Source: Leptospirales bacterium
GTDB taxonomy: Bacteria; Spirochaetota; Leptospiria; Leptospirales; Leptonemataceae
DNA: 64,000 nt
Reading direction: 5' to 3'
NCBI GenBank assembly: GCA_016788865.1
Contig: JAEUSB010000075.1
Span: 1-64,000 of the forward strand
In this document: piece after piece, positions 8,869 to 16,585 of the stretch
Layout of the letters: every line of letters begins with the position of its first letter
How positions within the stretch are numbered: the stretch's first letter is position 1
Made by a program: the position numbers and the translations under genes
Notes under the pieces: model-generated
The model's database searches: none
What the model was told of the DNA's origin: nothing
Seen by the model: only the letters and a program-made list of their open reading frames with translations

Positions 8869-11061
8869 ATGCATTATCTGGAACTGGAGCTCTTAGACGT
8901 GCTCAAGGGAAGCGGAACAACGCTGGCCATCCTGGATTCTTGCGTAGATGGCCTTTGTTTCTGGGATCTTGAAAAGCCGGAAAATGAATGGATCAGCCCC
9001 GGGTTCTGGCATACTCTAGGTGTTAACCCGGAGTCTCAGAAGCATCTTACGGCTAATCGACGCGCGTTCCTGTTTGGAGGGGATTGCCAGACGGGGCTAA
9101 TTGACGATTCGGACTCGGGACTGCGGCGAGCGCATAACTGCCGTTATAGGCACGCGGATGGACACATAGTTCACGTTCGGGCAAGACGGATACCCCTTGG
9201 AGAGAAAGGAACGCAACGCTGCCTCTATGCTGTGACAGACGTTTCCCGGGAACAGGAAGCTGCACGGCGCTTTGAAGACCATGGCCAGCTCTTACAAAAC
9301 ATTGCTCTCTTTAAAAGCGTGCAATTGCAGGCCATTCTCGATACGTCCCCTGACGCAATTCTGGGCCTTGATTCAGATTGGCGCATAGCCGCCTGGAACC
9401 GGGGCGCGGAAACGATGTTCGACTACACGCAGGGAGAGATTCTGGGATCCAGCATATTGAAACTGGTGGTTCAGCAAGACCAGGATCGCATGCGCAACCT
9501 GTTGTCGAGTGTCGCAGACCAAGAGAATCATTCGGTTGAAATGCACGGTGTCCGAAGGGATGGCACACTGTTCTTCTTTGAAGTGAGTCTCGCCTCGCTT
9601 GTATCTGCAGATGGGGTGACCCTTGGACTTGCCGTAACCATCGTGGATGTCAGCGCGCGCAAGGTTGCGGAAACAGCCCTGGCCAGGAGTGAAAAGAGTT
9701 ACCGTCGCCTCTACAATAAAACCCCAGTCATGTACTTCTCTGCAAGTCCGGATGGAACTATCATTTCCGTGAACGACTTTGGTGCGTCACAATTGGGTTA
9801 CCATAGAGAAGATCTCCTGAATCAACCGGTGGGAATGCTATTCCACGAGGATGACAGAGGAAAAGCACAGGAAAACCTTGTGCGATGCATGGAATCACCT
9901 GGCGAGGTCTTCGATTGGGAACTACGCAAGGTTCGGCGCGATGGCAGAATAATCTGGGTGAAAGAGACAGCCTGGGCGGTGTCAGACGACCTGGAAGGTA
10001 GCTTTATTCTGATTGTCTGTCAGGATGTTACGGAAAAAAAATCGGCCGCAGAAGCGCTCGCTGCAAGCGAAATAAAATTCAGAACTGCGTTTGAAATGCT
10101 GCCAGTCGGCGTAGCTATCACGGGTACAAAGAAGCGATACGTAGATTTGAATGATGCGTTTGCACGTCTACTTGGCCGCAGTCGGGAAACTCTGCTCGGA
10201 CCAAACCCTGATGGCGGTCTGCGTTTCATTAAGCCCGACGGCAGAGACTTCACTCCTGAAGAATTCATTACCGTCAGATGCCTTGCGGAAAATCGTCCTA
10301 TCTTCTCTGTCGAGGCCGGAATTGTGCGTGAGGATGGCTCCCTTACATGGATGCTCGGTGACGCGCATCCGCTGGGCATTGGAGATTGGGGGGCAGTTCT
10401 GGTTGTCCGTGACATTACAGAACAGAAGCGTCTGCAGGACGATGCCAATCTATTTCGTCAAATGGAGAATGAGCGTATTGGTCGGGAACTACATGACGGA
10501 CTTGGCGGCCACCTCGCTGGAGTACGGTATTTGTTGGACTCATTGAAACCGGGTATGACTCAGCTCGCCGATTCAGTACCTATACGGACAATCAATCATT
10601 GTTCGGATCTTTTGTCTGAAGGTCTCGTCTATATCCGCACGCTCGCACGGGGCTTTGCAAGTCAGGCCGAAGTGAAAACAGATTTCGAGACAGAGATGCT
10701 GCGCCTTTCGCAAAACCTGGAAACCGTGTTTGGGGTAAATCTTATCCCCGAGCTTGATGCGGAGTTCAGACCTGCCCAGGAAGTAAGCGCACAGCTGATC
10801 CAGATCATTCGGGAAGCAATTAACAATGCCATTCGCCATGGGCAGGCACGGACCATTCGCATAACAGCTAACGGTTCTCTGGTCCAGATTGACAGCGATG
10901 GCATCCCTATGCCGGAAAGAATCGAGCCCGGAATTGGAATTGTCAGCATGACAAATCGCGCTGCCAGTATTGGAGCGAAACTCGACCTGGGTCGGAACGA
11001 TTTGGGAGGGACTCGTGTGCGTCTGGAACTTTCTCCAGCGGATAAGGGAATAACCGTATGA
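8869..11061 (+). CDS. Multi-PAS sensor histidine kinase, NarL (HisKA_3) type
   Basis: A 730-residue kinase with no obvious membrane segment, so probably cytoplasmic. Four PAS or PAS-like modules cover about residues 15-525, with boundary sequences such as LYAVTDVSREQEA, VTIVDVSARKVAE, LIVCQDVTEKKSA and LVVRDITEQKR. The HisKA_3 motif is ERIGRELHDGLGGHLAGVRY, its His being the phosphorylation site. A short HATPase follows (QIIREAINNAIRHG, then GIGIVSMTNRA and LGGTRVRLEL). The ATG has CGGAG 5 bases upstream. HisKA_3 kinases pair with LuxR-type regulators. None is adjacent, but one lies at 513-1223, and a lone receiver follows at 11129. The PAS ligands are unknown. Confidence 0.9.
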   Translation: MHYLELELLDVLKGSGTTLAILDSCVDGLCFWDLEKPENEWISPGFWHTLGVNPESQKHLTANRRAFLFGGDCQTGLIDDSDSGLRRAHNCRYRHADGHIVHVRARRIPLGEKGTQRCLYAVTDVSREQEAARRFEDHGQLLQNIALFKSVQLQAILDTSPDAILGLDSDWRIAAWNRGAETMFDYTQGEILGSSILKLVVQQDQDRMRNLLSSVADQENHSVEMHGVRRDGTLFFFEVSLASLVSADGVTLGLAVTIVDVSARKVAETALARSEKSYRRLYNKTPVMYFSASPDGTIISVNDFGASQLGYHREDLLNQPVGMLFHEDDRGKAQENLVRCMESPGEVFDWELRKVRRDGRIIWVKETAWAVSDDLEGSFILIVCQDVTEKKSAAEALAASEIKFRTAFEMLPVGVAITGTKKRYVDLNDAFARLLGRSRETLLGPNPDGGLRFIKPDGRDFTPEEFITVRCLAENRPIFSVEAGIVREDGSLTWMLGDAHPLGIGDWGAVLVVRDITEQKRLQDDANLFRQMENERIGRELHDGLGGHLAGVRYLLDSLKPGMTQLADSVPIRTINHCSDLLSEGLVYIRTLARGFASQAEVKTDFETEMLRLSQNLETVFGVNLIPELDAEFRPAQEVSAQLIQIIREAINNAIRHGQARTIRITANGSLVQIDSDGIPMPERIEPGIGIVSMTNRAASIGAKLDLGRNDLGGTRVRLELSPADKGITV

Positions 11062-11128
11062 AAAAAATAGTTACGGATTCCGATTCTTTGTTGTTTTGTA
11101 GATATCAAAAGTCGATACGGGAGAGCTA

Positions 11129-11515
11129 ATGCGAGTACTCATGGTCGACAATGATTCGCTTGAAAGGGAGAGGCTGCGGCGCATCTTCGTTTCCTCCCCG
11201 TTTGAGGTGATTCAAGCAAGCAACGGCCAGGAAGCGCTAGAGATTCTTGAAACTCAAACGGTGGATGCAATTGTGTCTGATATCTTGATGCCGCAAATGG
11301 ATGGATACAGACTTTGCATTGAAGTAAGGGAAAGGGAAAGACTCGTCAGCGTTCCATTCATCTTACACACCAATATGTACACGTCAGAGTCAGATGAGAA
11401 AAAGGCCCTGTCACTCGGGGCAAACAGATTTGTTCGGAAATCTGCCACCGAAAGCGAACTGCTCAAGACCCTCTCAGAATTGCCAGGCGCCCCCGTGGTC
11501 AGCCAGCCCGGTTGA
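11129..11515 (+). CDS. Single-domain response regulator receiver
   Basis: A 128-residue receiver without an output domain: D7 and D9 at the acidic site, phospho-acceptor D51 in IVSDILMPQMDGY, and the lysine in FVRKSA. It begins 67 bases after the PAS kinase and could be its phosphoryl acceptor or a sink. The position normally holding a hydroxyl residue falls in FILHTNMYTS, so the switch residues look conserved. Output partners cannot be inferred. Confidence 0.88.
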   Translation: MRVLMVDNDSLERERLRRIFVSSPFEVIQASNGQEALEILETQTVDAIVSDILMPQMDGYRLCIEVRERERLVSVPFILHTNMYTSESDEKKALSLGANRFVRKSATESELLKTLSELPGAPVVSQPG

Positions 11516-11518
11516 TCC

Positions 11519-11788
11519 TCAGTTTTTTACAAACTTGCCGTTTCTGATCGTGAGGCGATCGTCGCGGTTTGCATCAATCTTATCACCCGGGATCTCAAAA
11601 CTGCAGAATGAGTAACCACAAACCCCATAGACGGAGCCGCCAGCGCCCACTTCGTGCTCAGATATACTGAGGTTCCCTTCGCCCTGAACCTTGACCGTAT
11701 AGGATTGACCATCCTCATTGCGAATGTCCGTTGCCTGCGCCGCGCCGATTGCGGCAATCGCCAGAGCCAAACACATCATTCGTTTCAT
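11519..11788 (-). CDS. Small secreted protein of unknown function
   Basis: An 89-residue product from ATG 11788, which has GGAGG 5 bases upstream. An upstream in-frame extension is ignored for that reason. The signal peptide is KRMMCLALAIAAIGAAQA, with likely cleavage after AQA. The mature part of about 68 residues is rich in Gly and Asp, has a CGYSFC pair that could form a disulfide or bind metal, and ends in DDRLTIRNGKFVKN. I recognise no family. It converges on the receiver gene with only 3 bases between the stops. Confidence 0.7.
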   Translation of the reverse strand: MKRMMCLALAIAAIGAAQATDIRNEDGQSYTVKVQGEGNLSISEHEVGAGGSVYGVCGYSFCSFEIPGDKIDANRDDRLTIRNGKFVKN

Positions 11789-11992
11789 GATAACCTCCGC
11801 TCTGTATCCAGATTGGACCAGAGCATTACAATTCTGCAATCTTTGTCGTATCTTGAATAGCAGAATTGTGTGCGTGTTCCGCAACGTTAAGCACCAGCAT
11901 GGCATTATCTTAACTGCCTATCTGACTGCAACGACCTGTGCAGAACGATAGGAAGATCGGCTGGCCGAGAGCAGATTTTCTACTTCCAAATT

Positions 11993-12613
11993 GTGGTCTG
12001 TGAACTCTGTTGGGCTGTGCGTCTGCCAACTGCGAGTGTCGGCCTTTGTGCCTTCTTGACCGCCTGTTCCATTCCGCAAATCGCCACTCATTCAATTGGT
12101 CAGAAACCGCCTATCTGTGCTCGAGGAGCGTTAACCGGCGATTCGTTGATTCTCTGGGGGACGTCGTGGCGCGCCAATCAAAAGGAGCCGGAACTACGGA
12201 GGCAAATCGCTGCGAAGACCCTGGGTCAGTTTTTTCAACAAAGTAAGTGCATCCGAGCAAAACACATGCTTGATACAATCGGAGGTCGACCCGCCCTGGA
12301 ACTCTCTGATATTGAAATGGCAGATGAAGCGTTGAACCAGTCCGCAAACCGGGTCATTCAGATTCGCGTTGAGGAATTGGGGCCCCTGTTGATCATCCAT
12401 CCATCACCCATCCTCTGGGAAGGAGGCTCGGAAACCCGGCTCCGCGCCCGTATTATCGAATTGCCTTCTGGCAAACTGCGCACTGACATAGCGCTCCATC
12501 GACGCGACACGGGCGCATTTGTGCTGAGAGGTGCAGGCGCGTTGGATCGCGACTTGATGGCTGGCCTGCAAGAAATCTTCGGCGACTCGCCAAATCCAAT
12601 CGGATCCGAATGA
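11993..12613 (+). CDS. Lipoprotein of unknown function (first of a coupled pair)
   Basis: A 206-residue product read from GTG 11993. The N-terminus leads into the lipobox FLTAC, giving a lipid-anchored mature protein of about 180 residues. The second half (RVIQIRVEELGPLLII, then LRARIIELPSGKLR and GAFVLRGAGALDRD) looks like a beta-sandwich as in outer-membrane assembly or transport auxiliary lipoproteins, but I cannot name the family. The stop overlaps the next start (ATGA), so the two lipoproteins are probably made together. The start codon is the weakest part of this call. Confidence 0.6.
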   Translation: MVCELCWAVRLPTASVGLCAFLTACSIPQIATHSIGQKPPICARGALTGDSLILWGTSWRANQKEPELRRQIAAKTLGQFFQQSKCIRAKHMLDTIGGRPALELSDIEMADEALNQSANRVIQIRVEELGPLLIIHPSPILWEGGSETRLRARIIELPSGKLRTDIALHRRDTGAFVLRGAGALDRDLMAGLQEIFGDSPNPIGSE

Positions 12614-13068
12614 TATTTCGAAAAGCGGCGTCACTTCCCCTGTTCTTGCTGCTCTCTGCCTGCGGAGGCGGTCAGCCCATTCGAAGTCAGGATCTGTCAC
12701 CGGAAGCACGTCTCGAGGAGCTTCGCAAAGCGATTGTCCTCAAATCGGATATCATCAGCGCGGAATTTGTTCTCCTGGATGCAAATCGGTCGAGCTCAGT
12801 TCCCGGCGCCTCTGGCAAGAGCTACAAGATATTCTTGAAACTGAAGGCGACCAATGTGAGGCGCTGGACCGCCGGCAAAGACGATTGGATCACTTCGTTT
12901 CCGAAAGATCGCAGCTGGGTTCACGACGTTATCCGGGATCCGGCACTGCTGCATGAAATCGAGACGGCGCAATACTCAACCTATTACAAATCTGAACAAG
13001 GGTACGATTACACCCTCTGGGCCGATTATGAAAAGGGATTCCTTCTCATACGGTATCTGCAGAATTGA
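12610..13068 (+). CDS. Lipoprotein of unknown function (second of a coupled pair)
   Basis: A 152-residue protein with a clear lipoprotein signal, IFRKAASLPLFLLLSACGGG, and a mature part of about 134 residues. It contains a predicted alpha/beta region (YKIFLKLKATNVRRW, later YDYTLWADYEKGFLLIRY). No family is recognised. Its ATG overlaps the stop of the preceding lipoprotein gene by four bases, the best evidence that both are real and co-expressed. About 185 bases without a convincing gene follow. Confidence 0.65.
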   Translation: MIFRKAASLPLFLLLSACGGGQPIRSQDLSPEARLEELRKAIVLKSDIISAEFVLLDANRSSSVPGASGKSYKIFLKLKATNVRRWTAGKDDWITSFPKDRSWVHDVIRDPALLHEIETAQYSTYYKSEQGYDYTLWADYEKGFLLIRYLQN

Positions 13069-13252
13069 AATTGGCCAGTAGACCAGACTCCTGCGTATGG
13101 ATGTACCGTGAAGTCCGCCGACCGACCATAACGGACCAGCCACGTGACAAAATTTCTGACTGACAACTCCCTATTGAAACGGTTCGCTTGCTCAAAATGA
13201 GAAGGGAATGCGAAAGCTTCCGAAGTACTTGAAATAGCCTCATCCAACTGCA

Positions 13253-13930
13253 ATGATTTTCACAACAAAGGCACTTTCTCCATTTGGCCAACCTGAGTTT
13301 GAAATCCAATTGAACCAACACGAATTCGCGCAGGTTGATTTTGACTTTTTGCAGAACGCCTTGGTCCAAATGGCCAAATCGGGTGCTCGATTTCTCAACG
13401 GACAACTCATCCAGATTGGATCAACACCCTGTCGCGTAGCTTCTGGCAGGGGCACGCTGTTCCTGGAAGAGCCGGATTTCGAGATGTACCCGCTGCATTG
13501 GATACCAGGTGCGACAAACACCATGCGCCACCTTCGCATCCAGAATTACGTGGGCGATTCCCTGGGCCTCCGAGATTCACTATCACATCCTTCTGTGCTC
13601 CAGTCGGCAGTCATCTGCACACAGCTCACTCCGGCCTCTGGCATCTTCATGGAACGGACCAGCCCGACCGACAGCGAAGATTCTGGATGGAATATCCTTT
13701 GCCCCGATCCCAAACACGCCCATGATAATCCGGCAACTCTGCGCCGCGAATTACTTTATCTGGTTTGCATGGTCAATTCCGCGGTCCCTCAGTACATTGC
13801 CCTGCCTGAGAAAATTTCCATCCTACAGCACTTCAAAGGAATTCCGCACTTTTCGCTGAACGGTGAACCGATTCCGTTTGCCCGGGACAGTTACCTGGCG
13901 CAGCGATATGTTTCCATTCGTCCCCGCTAA
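13253..13930 (+). CDS. Protein with C-terminal Imm33-like (DUF2185) domain
   Basis: A 225-residue protein without signal peptide or membrane segment. The first 110 residues are unrecognised (FGQPEFEIQLNQHEFAQVDF). The second half contains a DSGWNIL motif followed by a helical stretch, LRRELLYLVCMVNSAVPQYI, resembling the DSGW hallmark of Imm33 immunity proteins as I recall it. In polymorphic toxin systems such domains neutralise a partner toxin, but no toxin-like gene is visible nearby, and Imm33 domains also occur in other settings. No clear Shine-Dalgarno precedes ATG 13253. Family assignment is from memory only. Confidence 0.5.
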   Translation: MIFTTKALSPFGQPEFEIQLNQHEFAQVDFDFLQNALVQMAKSGARFLNGQLIQIGSTPCRVASGRGTLFLEEPDFEMYPLHWIPGATNTMRHLRIQNYVGDSLGLRDSLSHPSVLQSAVICTQLTPASGIFMERTSPTDSEDSGWNILCPDPKHAHDNPATLRRELLYLVCMVNSAVPQYIALPEKISILQHFKGIPHFSLNGEPIPFARDSYLAQRYVSIRPR

Positions 13931-13956
13931 GCCATGCATATGGGTCAAGAAATTCT

Positions 13957-14346
13957 ATGAAGCGAGCGCTCGCACTGCTAAGTGTCGATTCCATTGGGGG
14001 CCTATTGGTCGGATGCCTGGTTATGTTGCTGGCCCCGTGGCTAAGCGACGTGTACGGATGGCCAATCGAACGAGTTCGCATTGTAGGCCTGGCCAACCTT
14101 TCTTATGGCACTTACTCGGGCACCCTGGTTTTGATCCTGTGGAGAAATGGAGGGCTCCGGCCCTGGAGTGTCCGTCTATTGGTTGGAGCAAACCTGGCGT
14201 GGGGTCTTGGTTGTTTCCTGCAGCTTCTCTTCTGGTTACCTGAATCGACTACTGTGGCGGGAATCTCAATCCTGGTCCTCGAAGGTATTTACGTGGCCAT
14301 CCTCGGATGGCTTGAGGCTAAGTATGTGCTGCCTGTATTGTCGTGA
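13957..14346 (+). CDS. Small multi-pass membrane protein
   Basis: A 129-residue protein with four hydrophobic segments (about 10-30, 40-62, 70-92 and 98-118) and few polar residues between them. It starts at an ATG 27 bases after the Imm33-like gene and could be co-transcribed with it. The pattern resembles small DUF-type inner-membrane proteins. I recognise no catalytic or binding motif, so only the topology is supported. Confidence 0.6.
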   Translation: MKRALALLSVDSIGGLLVGCLVMLLAPWLSDVYGWPIERVRIVGLANLSYGTYSGTLVLILWRNGGLRPWSVRLLVGANLAWGLGCFLQLLFWLPESTTVAGISILVLEGIYVAILGWLEAKYVLPVLS

Positions 14347-14510
14347 CGTGCCCACCTGACAAAAATCGATTGCGGGAAAAGGAATGGTGGGCACAATCTT
14401 GATACACATATGCTCTCGAATCAAGCCGAACACCTGGTGCGCTTTGTTCACAATCAACAATCGAAAACCTGACGGAGATCCTATTCGCTTCTTACTCAAA
14501 GAAGGATTTT

Positions 14511-14849
14511 GTGGCTCGGGCGCTGATACTGCTGATTGATCCCGTGGCAACAATCCAGACAATGCGCTTTCAATCGAATGATTACGGAATCGCCACATGG
14601 AGCAATGGCAGAGGATTTCATCAGAAAAATGTATGGGAGGACGAAGATGCGGGCATTGACCCAGACTCGCTCAAACGCTTTCGCTTCCCGTTGCTGAACG
14701 GATCTGCTTCCATAGAGTTCACACTCAACACAATTGTACCTGACATTACAGACCATCTGGAGAACCGGAAGCTCGCCACCTGGGTAAAACAGGTCGTTAG
14801 CACTCAATCATGGTCAAAACCGATTGACCAAAAACTTCTAACGCCTTGA
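14511..14849 (+). CDS. Uncertain ORF, possibly the 3' part of a frameshifted gene
   Basis: From GTG 14511 this reads 112 residues (ALILLIDPVATIQTMRF, then YGIATWSNGRGFHQKN). The frame is open upstream to 14403 without an ATG. Another frame starting at ATG 14410 gives about 20 residues and then stops near an AAAA run around 14464. That layout could reflect one gene broken by a frameshift. There is no signal peptide or recognised domain and no good ribosome-binding site for the GTG. Treat it as a possible coding remnant. Confidence 0.35.
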   Translation: MARALILLIDPVATIQTMRFQSNDYGIATWSNGRGFHQKNVWEDEDAGIDPDSLKRFRFPLLNGSASIEFTLNTIVPDITDHLENRKLATWVKQVVSTQSWSKPIDQKLLTP

Positions 14850-14869
14850 GAGTCGGCACAGGCACAGCA

Positions 14870-15775
14870 TCATTGCATTGAACACGATAGACGATCCGGA
14901 AAATTCTTTCCAAACGTTACTTCAAGAACGCTTTCCGATTTCTTAACGAGTGGAATCGGGGTTTGCTTTATGTCATCTGGATCGATGGGTGGTTTATTGC
15001 GATTCGGAAACGGAAAACGGACAGTGCGGTCGGAAGGTCCCCCAAAGTTTTCTGCTCTGCACTCCCACGGATGATCTGTTTCAAAGATTCTTGAAAAGAA
15101 ACCGCGCGCAGGGGTTCTGATGCGAATGTTCATCCTGAAATCAGGGGCGATTTCCCATTCGGCAAGAGGCCACAGTTCGTAGTCAAAGCCCTGAGACCAT
15201 CTGCTATCCTGAAAGTAGCCATATGAGACCTCACGAAGCGCCAGCTGCTGCACATAGGTTACGTGGATGGTGTTCTCGCCACTTTTTAAGATCGCTCGAA
15301 AACGACCGGACTTCAATTGCATTTCATCAGAAGCACAGAACCTGCAAATGGGATACATTCCATACGCCTCGGCTTGCTTTCTGGTAAGCGGAATGCCGGA
15401 TGCAACAATTTCTGAAGATTTGCCGTTAACGTTAGCCGTCATTAAATCCGTAGACGGGCCTATGAACTCCAACGCTACGACTGTGTCCGCTTTTGCGACG
15501 ACTCGATACGTTGCGTTAACTTTGCAGGCTGCTTTGCGTAGCGAATCAAAGTCCGGTTCGTTCTTATAGAGATCGGGACAATCAAATTCCAGATCCTCTG
15601 CGACCACGACAAGGGCTTTGCCGCCCACAAGCGCAAACGATGGGAAGGGTGTGATCTGCCAGGGTGCCCGCAGGTTTGCCATCACGGACGTGGAAAGAAG
15701 AATGAAAAGGATCAGGCTGGAAAAGAGTCTAGAGTTCACAGGACAAAATCCAAACCAGTGCCGCAGATTCAACAC
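14870..15775 (-). CDS. Exported protein of unknown function
   Basis: A 301-residue product read from GTG 15775, with a hydrophobic signal peptide (LFSSLILFILLSTSVMA) and likely cleavage after VMA. The mature protein has scattered cysteines, including ICRFC, and beta-rich stretches such as SGENTIHVTYVQQLALREVS. It may be a periplasmic or surface beta-sandwich of about 270 residues. No known family is recognised. The start could also be a later codon before the signal. It is transcribed away from the small exported gene at 15829, with 53 bases between them. Confidence 0.6.
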   Translation of the reverse strand: MLNLRHWFGFCPVNSRLFSSLILFILLSTSVMANLRAPWQITPFPSFALVGGKALVVVAEDLEFDCPDLYKNEPDFDSLRKAACKVNATYRVVAKADTVVALEFIGPSTDLMTANVNGKSSEIVASGIPLTRKQAEAYGMYPICRFCASDEMQLKSGRFRAILKSGENTIHVTYVQQLALREVSYGYFQDSRWSQGFDYELWPLAEWEIAPDFRMNIRIRTPARGFFSRIFETDHPWECRAENFGGPSDRTVRFPFPNRNKPPIDPDDIKQTPIPLVKKSESVLEVTFGKNFPDRLSCSMQ

Positions 15776-15828
15776 TGAATAGCTATACCGCGCTCGAATT
15801 TCGGGGCAGCAGCTTACTAAGCATGGGC

Positions 15829-16191
15829 CTATTTCTTCTTGCCGTTGTCCGGATGCACCTCCCAGTGCTGGTGCATGCGCGGCCCTTCTGGAGTTACATT
15901 TCGCACGTCAATGAAGAGCAGCAAGATTTCCTGGCCTGCTGAGGCCTTCACTGGCGAAGAGAGCTCCACCTGAGTTTCGCGATACAGGGAACTCTCCAGA
16001 AAAGTACAATCCTCGCCCATGCTGTGGCCTCGCTCAAAAGAGGCGGACCGAATGTGTATTTTCAGGATGGGCTTCTCAGCCGACCCGCTGACGGATTGCA
16101 CAACTGCGGTAACTTTACACTCCTTTGTGGCCGAAGCCAGCAGGGGTGTGCTCACAACAAATGCAAAAGCGATGATGGCAACTCGTATCAT
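15829..16191 (-). CDS. Small secreted protein of unknown function
   Basis: A 120-residue product from ATG 16191, chosen because it puts a signal peptide (IRVAIIAFAFVVSTPLLASA) at the very N-terminus. The frame is open to a GTG at 16248. The mature part (KECKVTAVVQSVSGSAEKPI, later QEILLLFIDVRNVTPEG) looks like a small beta-barrel and ends in a lysine-rich tail. No Shine-Dalgarno is evident and no family is recognised. It probably forms a transcription unit with the exported gene at 14870. Confidence 0.55.
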   Translation of the reverse strand: MIRVAIIAFAFVVSTPLLASATKECKVTAVVQSVSGSAEKPILKIHIRSASFERGHSMGEDCTFLESSLYRETQVELSSPVKASAGQEILLLFIDVRNVTPEGPRMHQHWEVHPDNGKKK

Positions 16192-16466
16192 AAGGAGTCT
16201 GACGATCCTCTGGCAGTCTTGTTCACGCTGGAATGCTAAAAGAATCACAGTTTCCCTTGGTTTTTCCCAGGATTAGTTCACCGTTTGTTTTTTTTCCCGA
16301 TGTGTGGTTTTTTTTGACTCAACGCTTGAAATTTTCCAACGAGTCAGGCAAAAAAGTTTCGCCTGGCTTGCCGGGCAACAACGCGTCTGGCTGTTCAAAA
16401 ATTAAGAACCGAAACCTGGAAATTTCGTAATTTTGTGCTTGGTCTTTCTTTCCAGGATCGGTTCTT

Positions 16467-16583
16467 ATGGGTATGCACCTGGTCGATATCAAAGATACGG
16501 AAGGTCTGGCGTTAGGCGTCTTGCTTGGCATCCCCATCGTTCTTATGGGATTCTACTTCGCATTGCATCTAATTGTCGGATAA
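16467..16583 (+). CDS. Putative 38-residue single-pass membrane protein
   Basis: An ATG-to-TAA frame of 38 codons: MGMHLVDIKDTEGLALG, then about 20 hydrophobic residues (VLLGIPIVLMGFYFALHLIV) and a final glycine. AGGA lies about 10 bases upstream. The soluble N-terminus followed by one membrane helix is the classic layout of a small membrane protein. It sits between two minus-strand genes, and its stop is 3 bases from the cyclase stop. Coding status is unproven. The 275 bases before it hold several T-runs and no other gene. Confidence 0.4.
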   Translation: MGMHLVDIKDTEGLALGVLLGIPIVLMGFYFALHLIVG

Positions 16584-16585
16584 CT

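Noticed and set aside
10020..10448. Minus-strand 142-codon frame within the PAS kinase
   Set aside because: Ser/Arg-rich composition typical of an antisense reading of a coding region.
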